Assembly (NCBI RefSeq): GCF_003668045.3
Contig: NC_048597.1
Location: 125,758,942-125,822,941 of the forward strand
DNA length: 64,000 nucleotides
Reading direction: 5' to 3'
From: Cricetulus griseus
Taxonomy: Eukaryota > Chordata > Mammalia > Rodentia > Cricetidae
Positions 33,330 through 45,099 of this stretch are shown here, in pieces. The position numbers and the translations under genes are program-made. Each line of letters begins with the position of its first letter. Within the stretch, counting starts at the first letter, position 1. The notes beneath the pieces were generated by a model that was given only the letters and a program-made list of their open reading frames with translations, had not been told where the DNA came from and did not search any database.

Positions 33330-35395
33330 ATTTGCAAACTGAATCCAAGAAAATATCAAATAGTTCATCCACCAGGATAAAGTAGGTCTTATCCTAGAGA
33401 TATATATATCATATATGAGACATATATGAATACAAGTGATACACCTCAGCATAATAAAGTCAATTTAAAACAAGCCTATAGCCAACACCAAGTTTTGGAG
33501 AGAAACCCAAAGAAATTCCATTAAAATAAGAAACCAGACAAGATTATCCACTCTCTCCATACCTTTTCAGTATAGTACTTGAACTCTTAGTGAGAGCAAT
33601 AACAATGAGATCAAGGGAATACAAATTGAAAATGAAGAACTCAAAGTATCCTTATTTGCAGATCATATGATAGTAAACATAAGTAATCCCAAACATTACC
33701 ACCAGGAATCTTCCACAGATAATAAACACTTTAAACCATGTAGGTGTATACAGCATTAACTCATAATAGTCAGTAGCTCTTGTATACAAATAACAAATGG
33801 ATTGAGAAAGAAGTCAGGGAAACAACAACTTTCACAATAGCTACAGATAATACAAAATATCTTGGGATAACTCTAACCAAGCAAGTGAATGACTTGTAAG
33901 ATAAGAATCTTACAAGTGAATGAATAAAAAATTGGAGAAGATATCAGAAAATAGATAGATCTCCCATTCTCAGGGATCAGTAGGGTTAACATAATAAAAA
34001 TGTTCATTCTACCAAAAGGAACCTACAGAATGAATGCAATTCCCATCAGAATTCTAACACAATTCTTTACAGTTCTTGAAAGGACAATTTTCAGCTATAG
34101 GTGGAATCACAATAAATCTAGGATGACTAAAAGAATCCTAAATATTAAAAAAAACAAATTACTGGAGTTTTCACTATCCTTAACTTCAAATGATACTATA
34201 GACCTATAATAATAAAAACAGCATCGCATTAGCACAAAACAGATATGTTGATCAATGAACTAGAACTGAATGATCAATAGAATAGAATCAAAGACCTAGA
34301 CATAAATCTAAAAACCTATGGACACCAGATTTTCATAAATAAGCCAAAAATGTGTAGTGGAAAAAACCAACATCTTCAACACATGGTGCTTGTCAAACTG
34401 GATGACTGCATGTATAATAATCCAAATAGATCCATATCTATCTCCCTGAACAAACCTCAAATCCAAGTGAATCAAATACCTCAACATAAAACCTGATACA
34501 CTGAACCTGATAGAAGAAAAATTGGGAATCACACTGAAAGCATTGGCACAGGAGACAGTTTCTCTACATAACACCTCTAATACAGGCACTTCAAGAATTC
34601 AAGGTCATCCAACACTGAGATCAACTCTAAATTAATGGGATTTTGAAAAACTAAAATGCATCATATGGCAAAGACATTATCATTCAGACATAGCAGCAGC
34701 CTACTTAATGGGAAAATATTTTTACCAACCACATAGTATCAAAAATAAATAAAAAACTTAGAAACATAGATATCAAAACCCCACAAGTTATCCACTTAAA
34801 ACATACAGATAATTCTCAAAAGAGGACATTAAAATGGCTGAGAAGCACTTAAAGTAGTATTCAACATCTTTAGTCATCAGGGAAATGCAAATCAAAACTA
34901 CTTTGAAATTTCATCTTTCACATGTCAAAATGGTTACTATCAAAAATACAAGTGGCAGCTCATACTGGCAGGATGTGGATCTAGGGGAACATTCCTTCAC
35001 TGCTGGTGGGAGTACAGACTTATTCAGCCACTATGGAAATCAGCTTGGTGGTTCTTCAGGAAATGGGAATTGTTTTTCCTTAAAAAAAGGCTGTACTGCT
35101 CCTGGTCATATGCAAAAGAACGGTTAATCCTGCCCTAGAAACACTTGCTCAATCATGCTTATTGATGCACTATTCACAAGAGACAAACTGGAAACAACCT
35201 AGATGTTTCTCAACTGAAGAATAGACAAAGCAAATGTGGCACATTTCCTCATGGAATATTATTCAGATATTAAAAAATTTTCATGAAATTCTTAGGTAAA
35301 TGGAGAGAACTAGAAAAAAATCATCCTGAGAGGTAACACAAACCCAGAAAGACAAATGCAGTATTATTCTCTTATATGTGGATATTAGTTATTAA
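33330..35395 (+). pseudogene. L1 ORF2 remnant, RT to C terminus
   Basis: Continues the L1 after the insertion: GAATCCAAGAA, CTCTCTCCATACCTTTTCAG, TTTGCAGATCATATGATAGT (the FADD-motif region, with the second Asp codon altered), ATCTTGGGATAACTCTAACCA, and the terminal AGGTAACACAAACCCAGAAAGA. All frames are broken. Confidence 0.95.
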
Positions 35396-36849
35396 TCAAT
35401 AATAAGCAATTTTCTATCCCTAGAGTTACAAAATTAGGTTAGGGACTGGGGTGTGGGAATAGAGAAATCTCCCTAGAAAGGGGAACTAGAATACTTATGG
35501 ATGGAAGAGTCTGGATTGGGAAGAAAGAGGGGGACAACAGAGAGACATCTGAAGTTCAGGGACATTTATGGGGTAGTATGTAAACTTAATGCAGAAGAAA
35601 TTTCCTAATATATGTATATATACACATAGGAAGGCAATCTAAATTAAATCTCCTGATAACTGGTGAGACATAGCTCCAACTGGATATCTCTTTCTAAACA
35701 AATGAAGCTACTAGTACCAGTAACACGGTACATCTAATTGATTTTTTGGCCAAAGTTGTTCAACTTACACCACCAAACAACCTTGGCTGTTAAAAAAAAC
35801 TGCATATAGTTCTACACAACTGATGACAAGGCCCTGTTGCTGAAGACAACACCTACACAAGTCACTAAACCTGGAGAAATTGAGCAGGTACTCACATAAA
35901 CCCTTCATTCCCAATGCTAGACTCTTTGGTACAGAAAGTATTCTGAATCTTACCAAAGGAGAAACATAAACACCTTGCCAGGTATAAACACTTTGGTCTA
36001 TACTAGTGAAATGGTGTCACAAATTTTGTGAGCTTAATTAACCAATATCTTATTTGACCTAAGGCCCACTGCACAAGATGGAACACATACCTGACACTAC
36101 ATGGTTGGGCAAAAGCCTGAGACTAGATAGCCCAGAGATCTAAGATAAAACCAAATACTACTGTATTTTTTTTAATTTTTATTTTCTTAATCCATAGCAA
36201 AAAAAAAAAATGACTCAAAATGACATCCTATACTCAGATTAGTGCCTTGCACAGCCATAATCAGAGAAGCTTCCTCTTGCAGCTGATGGTAATAAATGCA
36301 GAGACTCACAGCCAGAAAATAGGCAGAGAATGAGAGATCTTAGAACACTCAGCCCTAAATGGGAACTTTCCATCAAATACTCCACCTCAGGGTTCAGGGA
36401 ACTAACCCTGGGGAAGAGGAGGCAGATGAAGTGTAAGAGCCAGGAAGAGTGGAACACCCCAAGAATCCAATGCCCTCTAAATCAATAGGATCAACACACA
36501 TATGAATTCATAGAGACTGAGGCAGCATGAACAGGTCATGCACAGGTATGTATCAGATAGAGTCCATGAGCTGAAAGAAGTGGAAACACATTCCCATCCC
36601 TTACTTAGAAGCTATTTTCAACTGATAATCACTTTCAAATGAAAATTTTGTTTTCTTCAAGGAAGTCGTACTAGGAAAACAAACTCCACTTACATGTAGG
36701 CTGTGGGCTCAGCAGTATATAGACAACAGAAAATGAGCTCAATGGCATCTTTAGAGCTTTCTTGTGCCTGTATAATGTTGTATCAGAGCTTTTCTTTCTC
36801 AAAAATTTTTCTTATTTTTATTACACACAGACACACACAGACACACACA

Positions 36850-36902
<53 letters not shown>

Positions 36903-36961
36903 ACACACACACATACCCCAACAGGTCCTTTGCATATAATATGTCTTCCAGATAATCATTT
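35395..36961 (+). mobile_element. L1 3' UTR, first part
   Basis: Lx-like 3' UTR markers in order: CAGGGACATTTATGGGGTAG, GAGACATAGCTCCAACTGG, GAGACTAGATAGCCCAGAG, GGGAACTTTCCATCAAAT, AGTGTAAGAGCCAG and GTCCTTTGCATATAATATG. A CA tract (36823-36914) expanded inside it. Confidence 0.82.
36823..36914. repeat. (CA)n / (CACACACAGA)n microsatellite
   Basis: Decamer-like CAGACACACA units pass into pure (CA)n and end in CAGAGACACAC. Confidence 0.97.
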
Positions 36962-37816
36962 AATTTTATTATTTTTTTTTCATTGTACATACCAACCATA
37001 GTTCCCCTCCCTCACCTTGTCCCATCCACCAGCCTCCCCCTTCCCATGCCCCATCCATTCCTCAGGGGGGTAAGGCCTTCCTTGGGGAGTCAAGAAAGTC
37101 TGGCATACCAAGTTGAGACAGGACCAAGCCCATCTCCCCTGTGTCAAGGCTGAGCAAGATATCCCATCATAGGGACTGGTCTCCAAAAAGCCAGTTCATG
37201 CAGCCAGGATAGATCTTGGTCCCAGTGCCAGCTCTTCCCCCCACCCACACATACAAATCAAGCCATATAACTTTCACCCACATTCAAAGGGCCTAATTCA
37301 CTCCCTTGCAGAATCCCCAGCTGTCAGTACAGTCCATGAGCTCCCACCAGCTAGGGTCAACTGTCTCTTTAGTTTTCCCCATCATGCTCGTGAGCCCCCC
37401 TTGTTCATAAAATCCCTCCTCCTCCTCTTCAACCGAACTCTAGGAGCTCAACCCAGTGCTTGGCTGTGAGTCACTGTATCTGCTTCCATCAGTTACTGGA
37501 TGTAGGTTCTATGATGAGAACAAGGGCAGTCACTAATCTGATGACAGGGGAAGGCCCCATTCAGGTACCTTTGCCAGTACTGCTAGGAGTCTTAGCTGGG
37601 ATTATCCTTAGCTGTGCATTGCTGGGAATTTGTCTATCGCCAGGCTTCTCTCTAACCCCATAATGGCTTCCTCCATCAAGATAACTTTATCATTGCTCTC
37701 TCCCTCTGTCCCTCCCCGAACTTGGCCTAATTGATCCCTCATGTTCCCATCCCCTATCTCCTCCCTTTACCCCCTCCCCAGTTTACCCAGAAGATCTTAA
37801 CTGTTTTCCATGCCTG
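36962..37816 (-). mobile_element. L1 3' end inserted in reverse into the older L1
   Basis: A poly(T) (about 36971-36980) is followed by the inverted L1 tail (CATTGTACATACCAACCATA, then a pyrimidine-rich block). Flanks AGATAATCATTT (36950-36961) and AGATAATTGTTT (37817-37828) look like a 12-base target duplication with two mismatches. The host L1 3' UTR resumes on the right. The insert is about 855 bases, 5'-truncated and without ORF2. Confidence 0.85.
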
Positions 37817-37947
37817 AGATAATTGTTTTTATGAGATTCCTGCGTATAAGAACAAATGGCTCAGTGTTTGTAAGTATTTCCTGTGCCTCCTCATGGACTC
37901 TTTTCCTTCTGTGTGTTTGTTATGTTCCATTCTGATGTGCTAGGCTA

Positions 37948-38126
37948 TTTTTTTTGTTTGATTGTTTTTTGTTTTGTTTTGTTTTTCAAGACAGGGTTTC
38001 TCTGCAGCTTTGGAGGCTGTCCTGGAACTAGCTCTTGTAGATCAGGCTGGTCTTAAACTCACAGAGATCCACCTGCCTCTGCCTTCTGAGTTCTGGGATT
38101 AAAGGTATTGGCCACCACTGCCTGAC
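37948..38126 (-). mobile_element. B1 SINE, minus strand, full length
   Basis: A T/GTTTT-rich tail, CAAGACAGGGTTTCTCTGCA, GGCTGTCCTGGAACTAGCTC, TTGTAGATCAGGCTGG, GAGATCCACCTGCCTCTGCC and GGGATTAAAGG. It is the best-preserved B1 in the window and carries the GAACTAGCTCTTGTAGA block expected of cricetid B1. It lies inside the L1 3' UTR. Confidence 0.96.
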
Positions 38127-38380
38127 TGTTTGTTTTTTAATCTTACTTTATTTTAAGCTATTTTATCATTATCATCCTTAGAAACCTTTTCTTTCTCTCA
38201 TTCTTTCTTTCTTCCTTTCTTTCTTTTTGATAACACACAGAAAGAGGGTGGATCTGGAAAGGAAGGGAAATGAGTAGGAACTGCAAGTATAGAGGGAGGG
38301 TAAACCATAATCATGATATATTATGTGAGGAAAAACCAGCTATTTTCAATAAAAGAAAAGCAACAACAATAAAACAAAAC
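38127..38380 (+). mobile_element. L1 3' terminus
   Basis: After the B1 the L1 tail resumes: TTATTTTAAGC, a (CTTT)n stretch (38200-38228), ACACAGAAAGAGGGTGGATC, AGAGGGAGGGTAAACC and TATTTTCAATAAAAGAAAA with an A-rich end. The AATAAA is the L1 polyadenylation signal. Confidence 0.85.
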
Positions 38381-41300
38381 AATCAAAACCCAAGAAATCT
38401 GTTAAGCAAGTTAGGTTTGCTTCCTTTTCCTGAACTTCCAATACTGATTCTTCATCATTTTCTCACTTTGAGCAGAATAGGATATAGTGTAGGATAACAA
38501 TTTAACAGTAAGGAAGCAATAACAAGACTTTCTCTTTTGTGGTCTTGCTTTCTACCTTCCTTACACAGCTCTTTAATGGCAAACTCATATTCCTTCCCTT
38601 GTGCTCTGTGGTAATATTCATTGCAGACATCACCACGGATGTGAGGTCTCTCCCTTAATTAAGTACTAAAAGGCTTCATTTCCTAAAACAAAAGCATGTG
38701 GCAGGTTTTATTGATCAAGTCTGTGTCGCCAGCTGCACACATTAGTGGTGGTTATTGATCACTTTGGCGGTAATGACTTGGGTTCCCTGTCAGGTGGAGT
38801 ACACATTCCTGGGAAATATTTTCTTACAACTCTCTAATATGGAAGTCCATGCTTCCCATGATATACACTATAGCATCTTTGAAAGCTTTTTTGCCAATGA
38901 ATCATTCTTTAAAAATATAGCAGCCATCATTTGAAAGGTTATTGTCTCTCATCATTGTCTTTTTAAAAATTCCTCCTGAATGCTAATGATGTACTTAGGA
39001 ACTTAGCAGGGTGAAGGCAGCCTAAAGAACCACAATCTCGTATGGATTACCATGGTCTTGAAATGTTCTCAAGCAATCATCATCATTAGCTTCTGAAGAC
39101 CAAGCTGAGGGAGCTAACGAGGTCAGCTTACCCATGTTCAATAGCCAGGATCTCCCTGTGTGGTTTATTGATGAGTTGATGAAAATAAAATAACTTGTGT
39201 GTTAGTAAGAAAAGGTAATCTGGGAAAAAATGAGTTAATACATGACATTTAATAAGAAAAATGATGGTGACTTCTTCACCAATAGAATGTATTTCTAAAT
39301 ATTGCTGAAATGTACCTTGTCTTGAGAATTCTCCTGCAGAAATGACCAATTGTTGCTCTTTCTAATCCACAGCCATGAGATGTGACCCATTAGAAGGATG
39401 AAGTCAAGTGTCTCCTCTCAATATGAAAACATAAAAGCTGCTACTTAACCATCCAGGTTTATTACAAGTGTACTCTAGGCTTTAATGTATTGAATAACCT
39501 CAAAAGAATGCTTTTAAGCATACCTTTAAAATAGTATCAGATCATATAGGTTTTAATTGTTCTGTTTGCATTTGGAAAATTAAGCATTCCTTGTTAATAA
39601 CAGCTCTGCCCTGGTAAATGGAACAAAGAGATCCTGGTGAAAATGTACATGGTGGCTCAGTTCAGTAGGAAAAACATCCAAGAGAACATTAACAGATGGC
39701 TTTGGAAGCCACACACATACAACATCATTTATAAACACACACAGCAAACACAAACACATGCAGTAATAAGGCATATGACGGAAAGACCATCAAACTGCCA
39801 CTGTTATAGTAAAGAAAGCATCTTAGCTACTTAATGCATGTCTGCTTCTATGTGTGTCATGCTAGACAAAGTGGGATTTCTGTCTATAGATCTCTGGCCA
39901 GGCTTTGGTTCACCAGGGTCCACAGAATCATGTATAAATTCCTCTTCATAGAACCTCAGTGACTCAATAATAGTGTCCGATCTTTAATCCATAAGTGTGC
40001 CTCTGTAACACTGCCACCCTGTCCCCCCCACCCCCGTTAGATACACATACATTAGCAGGATAGCAAGTGGCTTCTCCACACCCTCTTTGCTCTGTCCCAG
40101 TTGTATTTGACCTTTTCTCCTTGTGGAATTCTCATGATCTCATCGACCTTTGTTAAAATTGTCCATGTGGTTAATCAGATCCAATACAATTTTCATTGAC
40201 ACTGAACATCTATTATCATCTGATGTTTGGACATCTACAGATACAAGCCAAGAAACACACCCACCTCTACATCTTCCCTAAACACTTGGAGTAGCACCTT
40301 CATGTGATACTCCTTTTAACCTAAGAGCAATAAAGGTGATAGTCTAGAATGTTCATTCTATCTAAATACATTGCAGCTCTAGTACTTTAACATTTGCTCT
40401 CTCTCATACAACATCAACTGAGTGAGCTATTCATGTTCTTTTACCTTATACAGTCCACACTTCAAGTTGCTCTTTCCTAAGCTACAGAGTTGAGGAGTGG
40501 CTGCCTTCATTACTTTTAATATCTTTTCAAAGCATTATGCATGTCTTCTCTGTATCAGGTCCTGCCTTCTCTCACAGTCCTAATTCTCTATGCAGCACGG
40601 AAGACTAAAATGTAGATACAATTGCTTCTTCTTAAAATAGAAATACTGTTACCACAGTCAGATTTCTTTCATGCTTTGTAAATTTCCTGTGGACAGTTTT
40701 TAACACTATGAGTTATATGCATTTGAGTTGTTCTGAGCATTGGAAGGAAGTCTGATATCTTTAAATGACTATTAATCTTGTGTCTTCCATACTAAAAAGA
40801 TTAAATTGGAGATCCCATAGGCCACAATCCTGCCAATGCAACTACTTTTTTGTACTCACCCAGATATACCCAGTTTGTACAATCAAGGGCTATAAAATCA
40901 CAAGAATCATTTCTTTCTTTCAAAACAGTTTTTAGACTAATGTGTCCTGAAACAAACTGAATTATCTGTTCATCTGATGACATTCTTTTATTCCCAAGTC
41001 AAAACACTCATTTGATCTTTTCATGGCCAAGTTTTTTCACAATTTGCAATCGCAGACTCATTTTTCTTGCACACTTTTCACTGCTCCCTGGGTAAAGAAC
41101 CTCAACATGTCAGAGTTACAGAAACACTACAGATAGCAAGTTCTGCTCCCATATGCCAGTATATCATCAGTGCTCCACATGGCCCTCTGTCCTTTTCGAA
41201 ATATTCTTGCTATGTTCTTTGATGTGTGTTATCACACAGGTTTCACTGAAGTACAGCCACAGTGACAAGAGTACTCGACTCTCATTTGCTGATTTCTTTG

Positions 41301-42014
41301 AATACAAGCAATCATCCACCATTGAACATGTCCACACTGTGTCACTCCTCTTATATGCACAGGCTTTATGGTAGCAATGGCACCAAGCATTCACCATGAC
41401 ATATTTGAAGCAGTATGGACTATGATTAAGGACAGTGGGAATTTGAATGCTCACTCTGAAACTTCAGTATGTTAGCAGAATGAACCAAATGTGTTTTGGC
41501 TGAGAACAGATGGATGCAAGACTACAAATATTTAATAACTGCTTATCCTTGTTGTCATGAAGAGCCTTGAACATGAAAACTCCAAGATCATCTATGATAA
41601 TTCTTTAGAAAAAAAGTTAAGAAGTTGGATTTCACTTAAAATTGTAAACTACAGTTTATTCAGAAATTATGGATTTAATGATATATAAAATTATTAAGAC
41701 ACTTTAAAATATGAGACTTATCTCCTCTGTTCCTCCCATATCCCTTTGGAAAACTGTGCTTTGAAGTCCTTCTTCTCTCATTCCACTTTCTCACGTCTGC
41801 TAACATTTACAAAACCCTTTACCTGTCTTCATCTCCCACCACTGTAGACAAACAGCCCATTATTAAAATGAGATATTAAATCTCACTTGGTAGAGAATGA
41901 AACCAGAGACCTGAAGCTTCACGGTATTTGTAAAGGTCAGATTTTCAAAACCCAGGTAAACAGTATTCAAACTCATGAGGAAATGACCCAAATGATTTAG
42001 AAATGGTTTAATAT
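38381..42014. other. Repeat-poor DNA, no gene recognised
   Basis: About 3.6 kb with no clear SINE, LINE or LTR. 38560-38830 has mixed-composition text and is listed as a candidate conserved element. Open frames of 60-95 codons (for example 41153-41454 on both strands) show no domain. Confidence 0.5.
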
Positions 42015-42052
42015 ATTACAGTTCAAGTTTCTGTTATTTATAGAACTGTAAT
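42015..42052. repeat. 10-bp perfect inverted repeat
   Basis: ATTACAGTTC (42015-42024) and GAACTGTAAT (42043-42052) are exact complements separated by 18 bases. It could be a hairpin or a dimer binding site; it may also be chance in AT-rich DNA. Confidence 0.6.
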
Positions 42053-42966
42053 AACTTCAGCACTTTGAACTGCTCTATTGGATGGGTCAAGCAGGGCTGA
42101 TAGATTACTAAAATTCCTCATGAGTAAGAAATTCAATGTTGGACTGTGGAGAAATACAGCAAGTGGAAACAGGGCAGGGTCTCTTATCAGGTGTCCTCAG
42201 GGAATCGTTATTCAGATTTCTCAGTACAATTCATGGCCTTTTGCCGAAAAGGAATAAATCCCTCCTAGAGAGTCCCTCTAAGATTCTCCTCCAGGCACAA
42301 ATAAGACTTGGAAGTTTATCACAACTACTGAATCTATTGATATTGTTGGGAAATCATCTTAGCAAACTTATCCTAATTATGTGAAACCATGCCAATGCAA
42401 GAAGAATCCAGAGGTTAAGCCAGAGTTATATTTGTGTCTCTTAAGCTCTCCAAGATGGCTGTTACCCAGGAAACATACCTGGCTCCTTGCATGGAACTAC
42501 CAGTAGAGAAAAGAATTAAGCCCTGAATGAGAAGCAAGTCTATGTAGCATCCTCCAGTTTCTCAATGTTGGTATATAAGCAGAAGTCATGAGGTGACATC
42601 TTTCCAAACATGGAGTTGCTGTACTTAGAAAATCCTGTGAGGTTGTAAAGATGAGGAAAGTTTCAATATGTGCTAGTGAAATGTCCTCTGGTGTAAAAGT
42701 GACAGCTTGGAAAACTTAATTCAACCAAAAAGTGAAAAACAAGAAACACTGATTTCAATTTACCTATCAATATGCCTATAACCAACTGATGAGTAATGGG
42801 GGATGCTGTAAATGCCACAAATAGCACCAGTGTTGTCTCTGTAAATGGATATCATCATGCCTCGGTGTGGTGTGCATAGACAGCCATATTCCATGCACAT
42901 TGGCTTGTCTATCTTGCTGCTTGGGTAGAAATCACAAATGATTATGCATGTGTGGCTATGCACCAG

Positions 42967-42968
<2 letters not shown>

Positions 42969-43009
<41 letters not shown>

Positions 43010-43136
43010 GTGTGTTTTCATGTATTTGTATTGTGGGATATATAAGTATGTGTATGTGTGTATATGTATGTGTTTGTATAATTTCATGTAGACATATGCA
43101 TATATGTGTTTTGCTATAGGATATTTGTATCTTTGC

Positions 43137-43172
<36 letters not shown>

Positions 43173-43260
43173 AAAGGTGTCTTTATGTGTGTATATATGT
43201 GCTTATATGCATATATATAGATATGTGTTGTATGTGTATGTGCATGTGCACACAGTCTGT
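42969..43260. repeat. TG-rich microsatellite cluster
   Basis: Two (TG)n runs (42969-43014 and 43141-43170) with TATG/TGTA-rich DNA between and after. The overlapping minus-strand His/Thr-rich frame is a repeat artefact. Confidence 0.95.
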
Positions 43261-43849
43261 GTTTCTTACCAGTCTATGTTGATGAATATGTTTCCACATC
43301 TACTTTCTGCTTGTTAATTATCTGACTTATTTATATTTTTTTGTACTTTCTAGGTAGGGGAATTAAAGAGTCAATGTTATATTGGCCTCTATAAAATCAC
43401 AATTTAAATTATTTTCTAGATAGACCCTATTTGATGTGCCATTTCCACAATTTTCCTACAAATAGCCATATACAAAGATTTCCTTAAAATGCTCATATTT
43501 TTTTTGAGAAAAAATACTGCTGTGGCATAATTGTTGACAATTATCTGTTCTAGCAAGCTTGTTAAGTAGGGGTGATTAATTTTGCAGTAAAGTTCATAGC
43601 TACATGGCCTTGAAGGCTGTGACTAACGTGGTTTTATCTGTGAATCAGTAATTACAAATCAACAACATTTCTCACTTCATGCATTTGTATGTTCAAAGTT
43701 CTGTGACAGTAAGTTATGTTGTTTATACTTCAGGCACTTCACTACAAAATGAACAGGAAATAAGGGGACTGTGTTGTGAGGAAGAGTCCAGCAAAAGAGG
43801 CAAACTATTCATAAGATACACATTTCTACTCATGTTAAAATTATTAATT

Positions 43850-44025
43850 TTATTTATTTTATGTATGCAAGAGATTTGCCTGTGTACCATGTGCATACCT
43901 GGTGTCTCTGGGGATCACAAGATATTCTGAAACTGGAACCATGGCAGTTGTGAGATGCCCTTGGGTGCTAGGAACAGAATTCTCTTCAAATGCTCTTGGC
44001 CACAGAGCTACCTTTCCAATTCCTT
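43850..44025 (-). mobile_element. B3-like SINE, minus strand
   Basis: GCCTGTGTACCATGTGCATACCTGGTGTC, GAAACTGGAACCATGGCAGTTGTGAGA, TGGGTGCTAGGAACAGAATTC and CTCTTGGCCACAGAGCTACC are in the order of inverted B3/B2. The terminal part corresponds to the inverted tRNA-like head. Confidence 0.88.
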
Positions 44026-45099
44026 TTTCCCTTTTCCCTTTCTTGGAATTTTGAACAAACAAACAATGCCAGGAGGTGGAAGTGTTGACTAGACCATGAG
44101 TCAGCCATCAGTGTGGATCATGCATACAAACTAGGATCTGAGAGAGGAAGAACATAAGTTCCAGAGAACAGGCTCCAAAGCAAGAGTGAAACCCAAGACA
44201 ATTTTCCTTGAACCTGCCATCCCATATAAACAGCCATTGTATATTTTAAGCATAGTTTTGTACATACACATTTGTTCCAAGAAAACTATATAAGCCTATG
44301 GCATATAGAAAACTACATTTTTTACAATATGTAATTTACTTAATTTGAAGATACCTATAGTTAATCACATCTAAGCACACAACACGTTTGAATTTCTCTG
44401 TTTTTTATGCATAATCGGTGTTTATAGGGTGCAACATGATTTTGTAGATATGATAGCAGTATTAACAGAACCATAGCTGGCTTCTCACAGGTGTGGGCAG
44501 TCAATGGTTTTGTTTTGTAAAACCATTTTCTTGTTCTTCAAGTAACGACCACTTGAAGTTTCACACACTGGGTTCTGAATGATTAACGAAAACTTTTGTT
44601 GGGATTCATGAGGATGCTTCCCATTTATTATCTTCCAATTTATCTCTTCTGTGGAATAAATAGAGGATGCTGAAATGCTTGTATGTATCAGACTGAATCT
44701 GGAAAGAATGAGTGTGCTTATTGGTTGAGACACTGGGTTTATTTGCATGCCCTCACCTTTAAAATAATAACCCTTCAGTATTCCCTCAACTCATGCAGCT
44801 CTCTGCATTCAACATAGACAGCTTGTAAAGAGGGCAGAACTCTCACAGGGAAAGGGTGATCAGCCCATGCACTCATCATTGGAGTTGCCAGCTAACAGAG
44901 AGAAGCATAGCACATGTTACATGTAGCCCTGGACAGCTGGAACTCCCGGTGGCTCCTGGGAGGAATGGATTCCACACAGCCATCTGTTCTCTGACATCCC
45001 TGACATTCTAGATTCGATTTGCTACCATTGCAAGTCAATTAAGGATATTCTGTTTTGAACAGGGCACACAAAAATAAAATCCTCCCCCCCAAAATTACC
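44026..45099. other. No gene recognised
   Basis: Non-repetitive; a short C8 run at 45083-45090. No supported gene. Confidence 0.5.

Larger units (their letters stand above)
32105..33344 (+). mobile_element. 1.2-kb retroposed insertion with target duplication, source unknown
   Basis: It interrupts L1 ORF2 precisely. ATTTGCAAACT plus four bases is repeated at 32105-32119 and 33330-33344 with one mismatch. An AATAAA (33293-33298) lies 23 bases before a 9-A tail (33322-33330). This is the anatomy of L1-mediated retroposition of a polyadenylated RNA. The interior holds an A-rich tract (32240-32268), a reversed L1 3' UTR piece (about 32300-32690) and an ID-like segment (33145-33215); the rest is unrecognised. 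It may be a retrocopy of a repeat-containing non-coding transcript. Confidence 0.75.
30880..38380 (+). mobile_element. Old (Lx-type) LINE-1, split by nested insertions
   Basis: One L1 can be followed in order on the plus strand: ORF2 endonuclease/RT region (30880-32119), a 1.2-kb insertion, ORF2 continued (33330-35395), 3' UTR (35395-36961) with a CA tract inside, a reverse L1 insertion (36962-37816), 3' UTR (37817-37950), a reverse B1 (37950-38125), and the terminal 3' UTR ending in TATTTTCAATAAAAGAAAA near 38360. The 5' UTR and ORF1 are missing, so it was 5'-truncated. Its ORF2 is riddled with stops. Confidence 0.9.
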
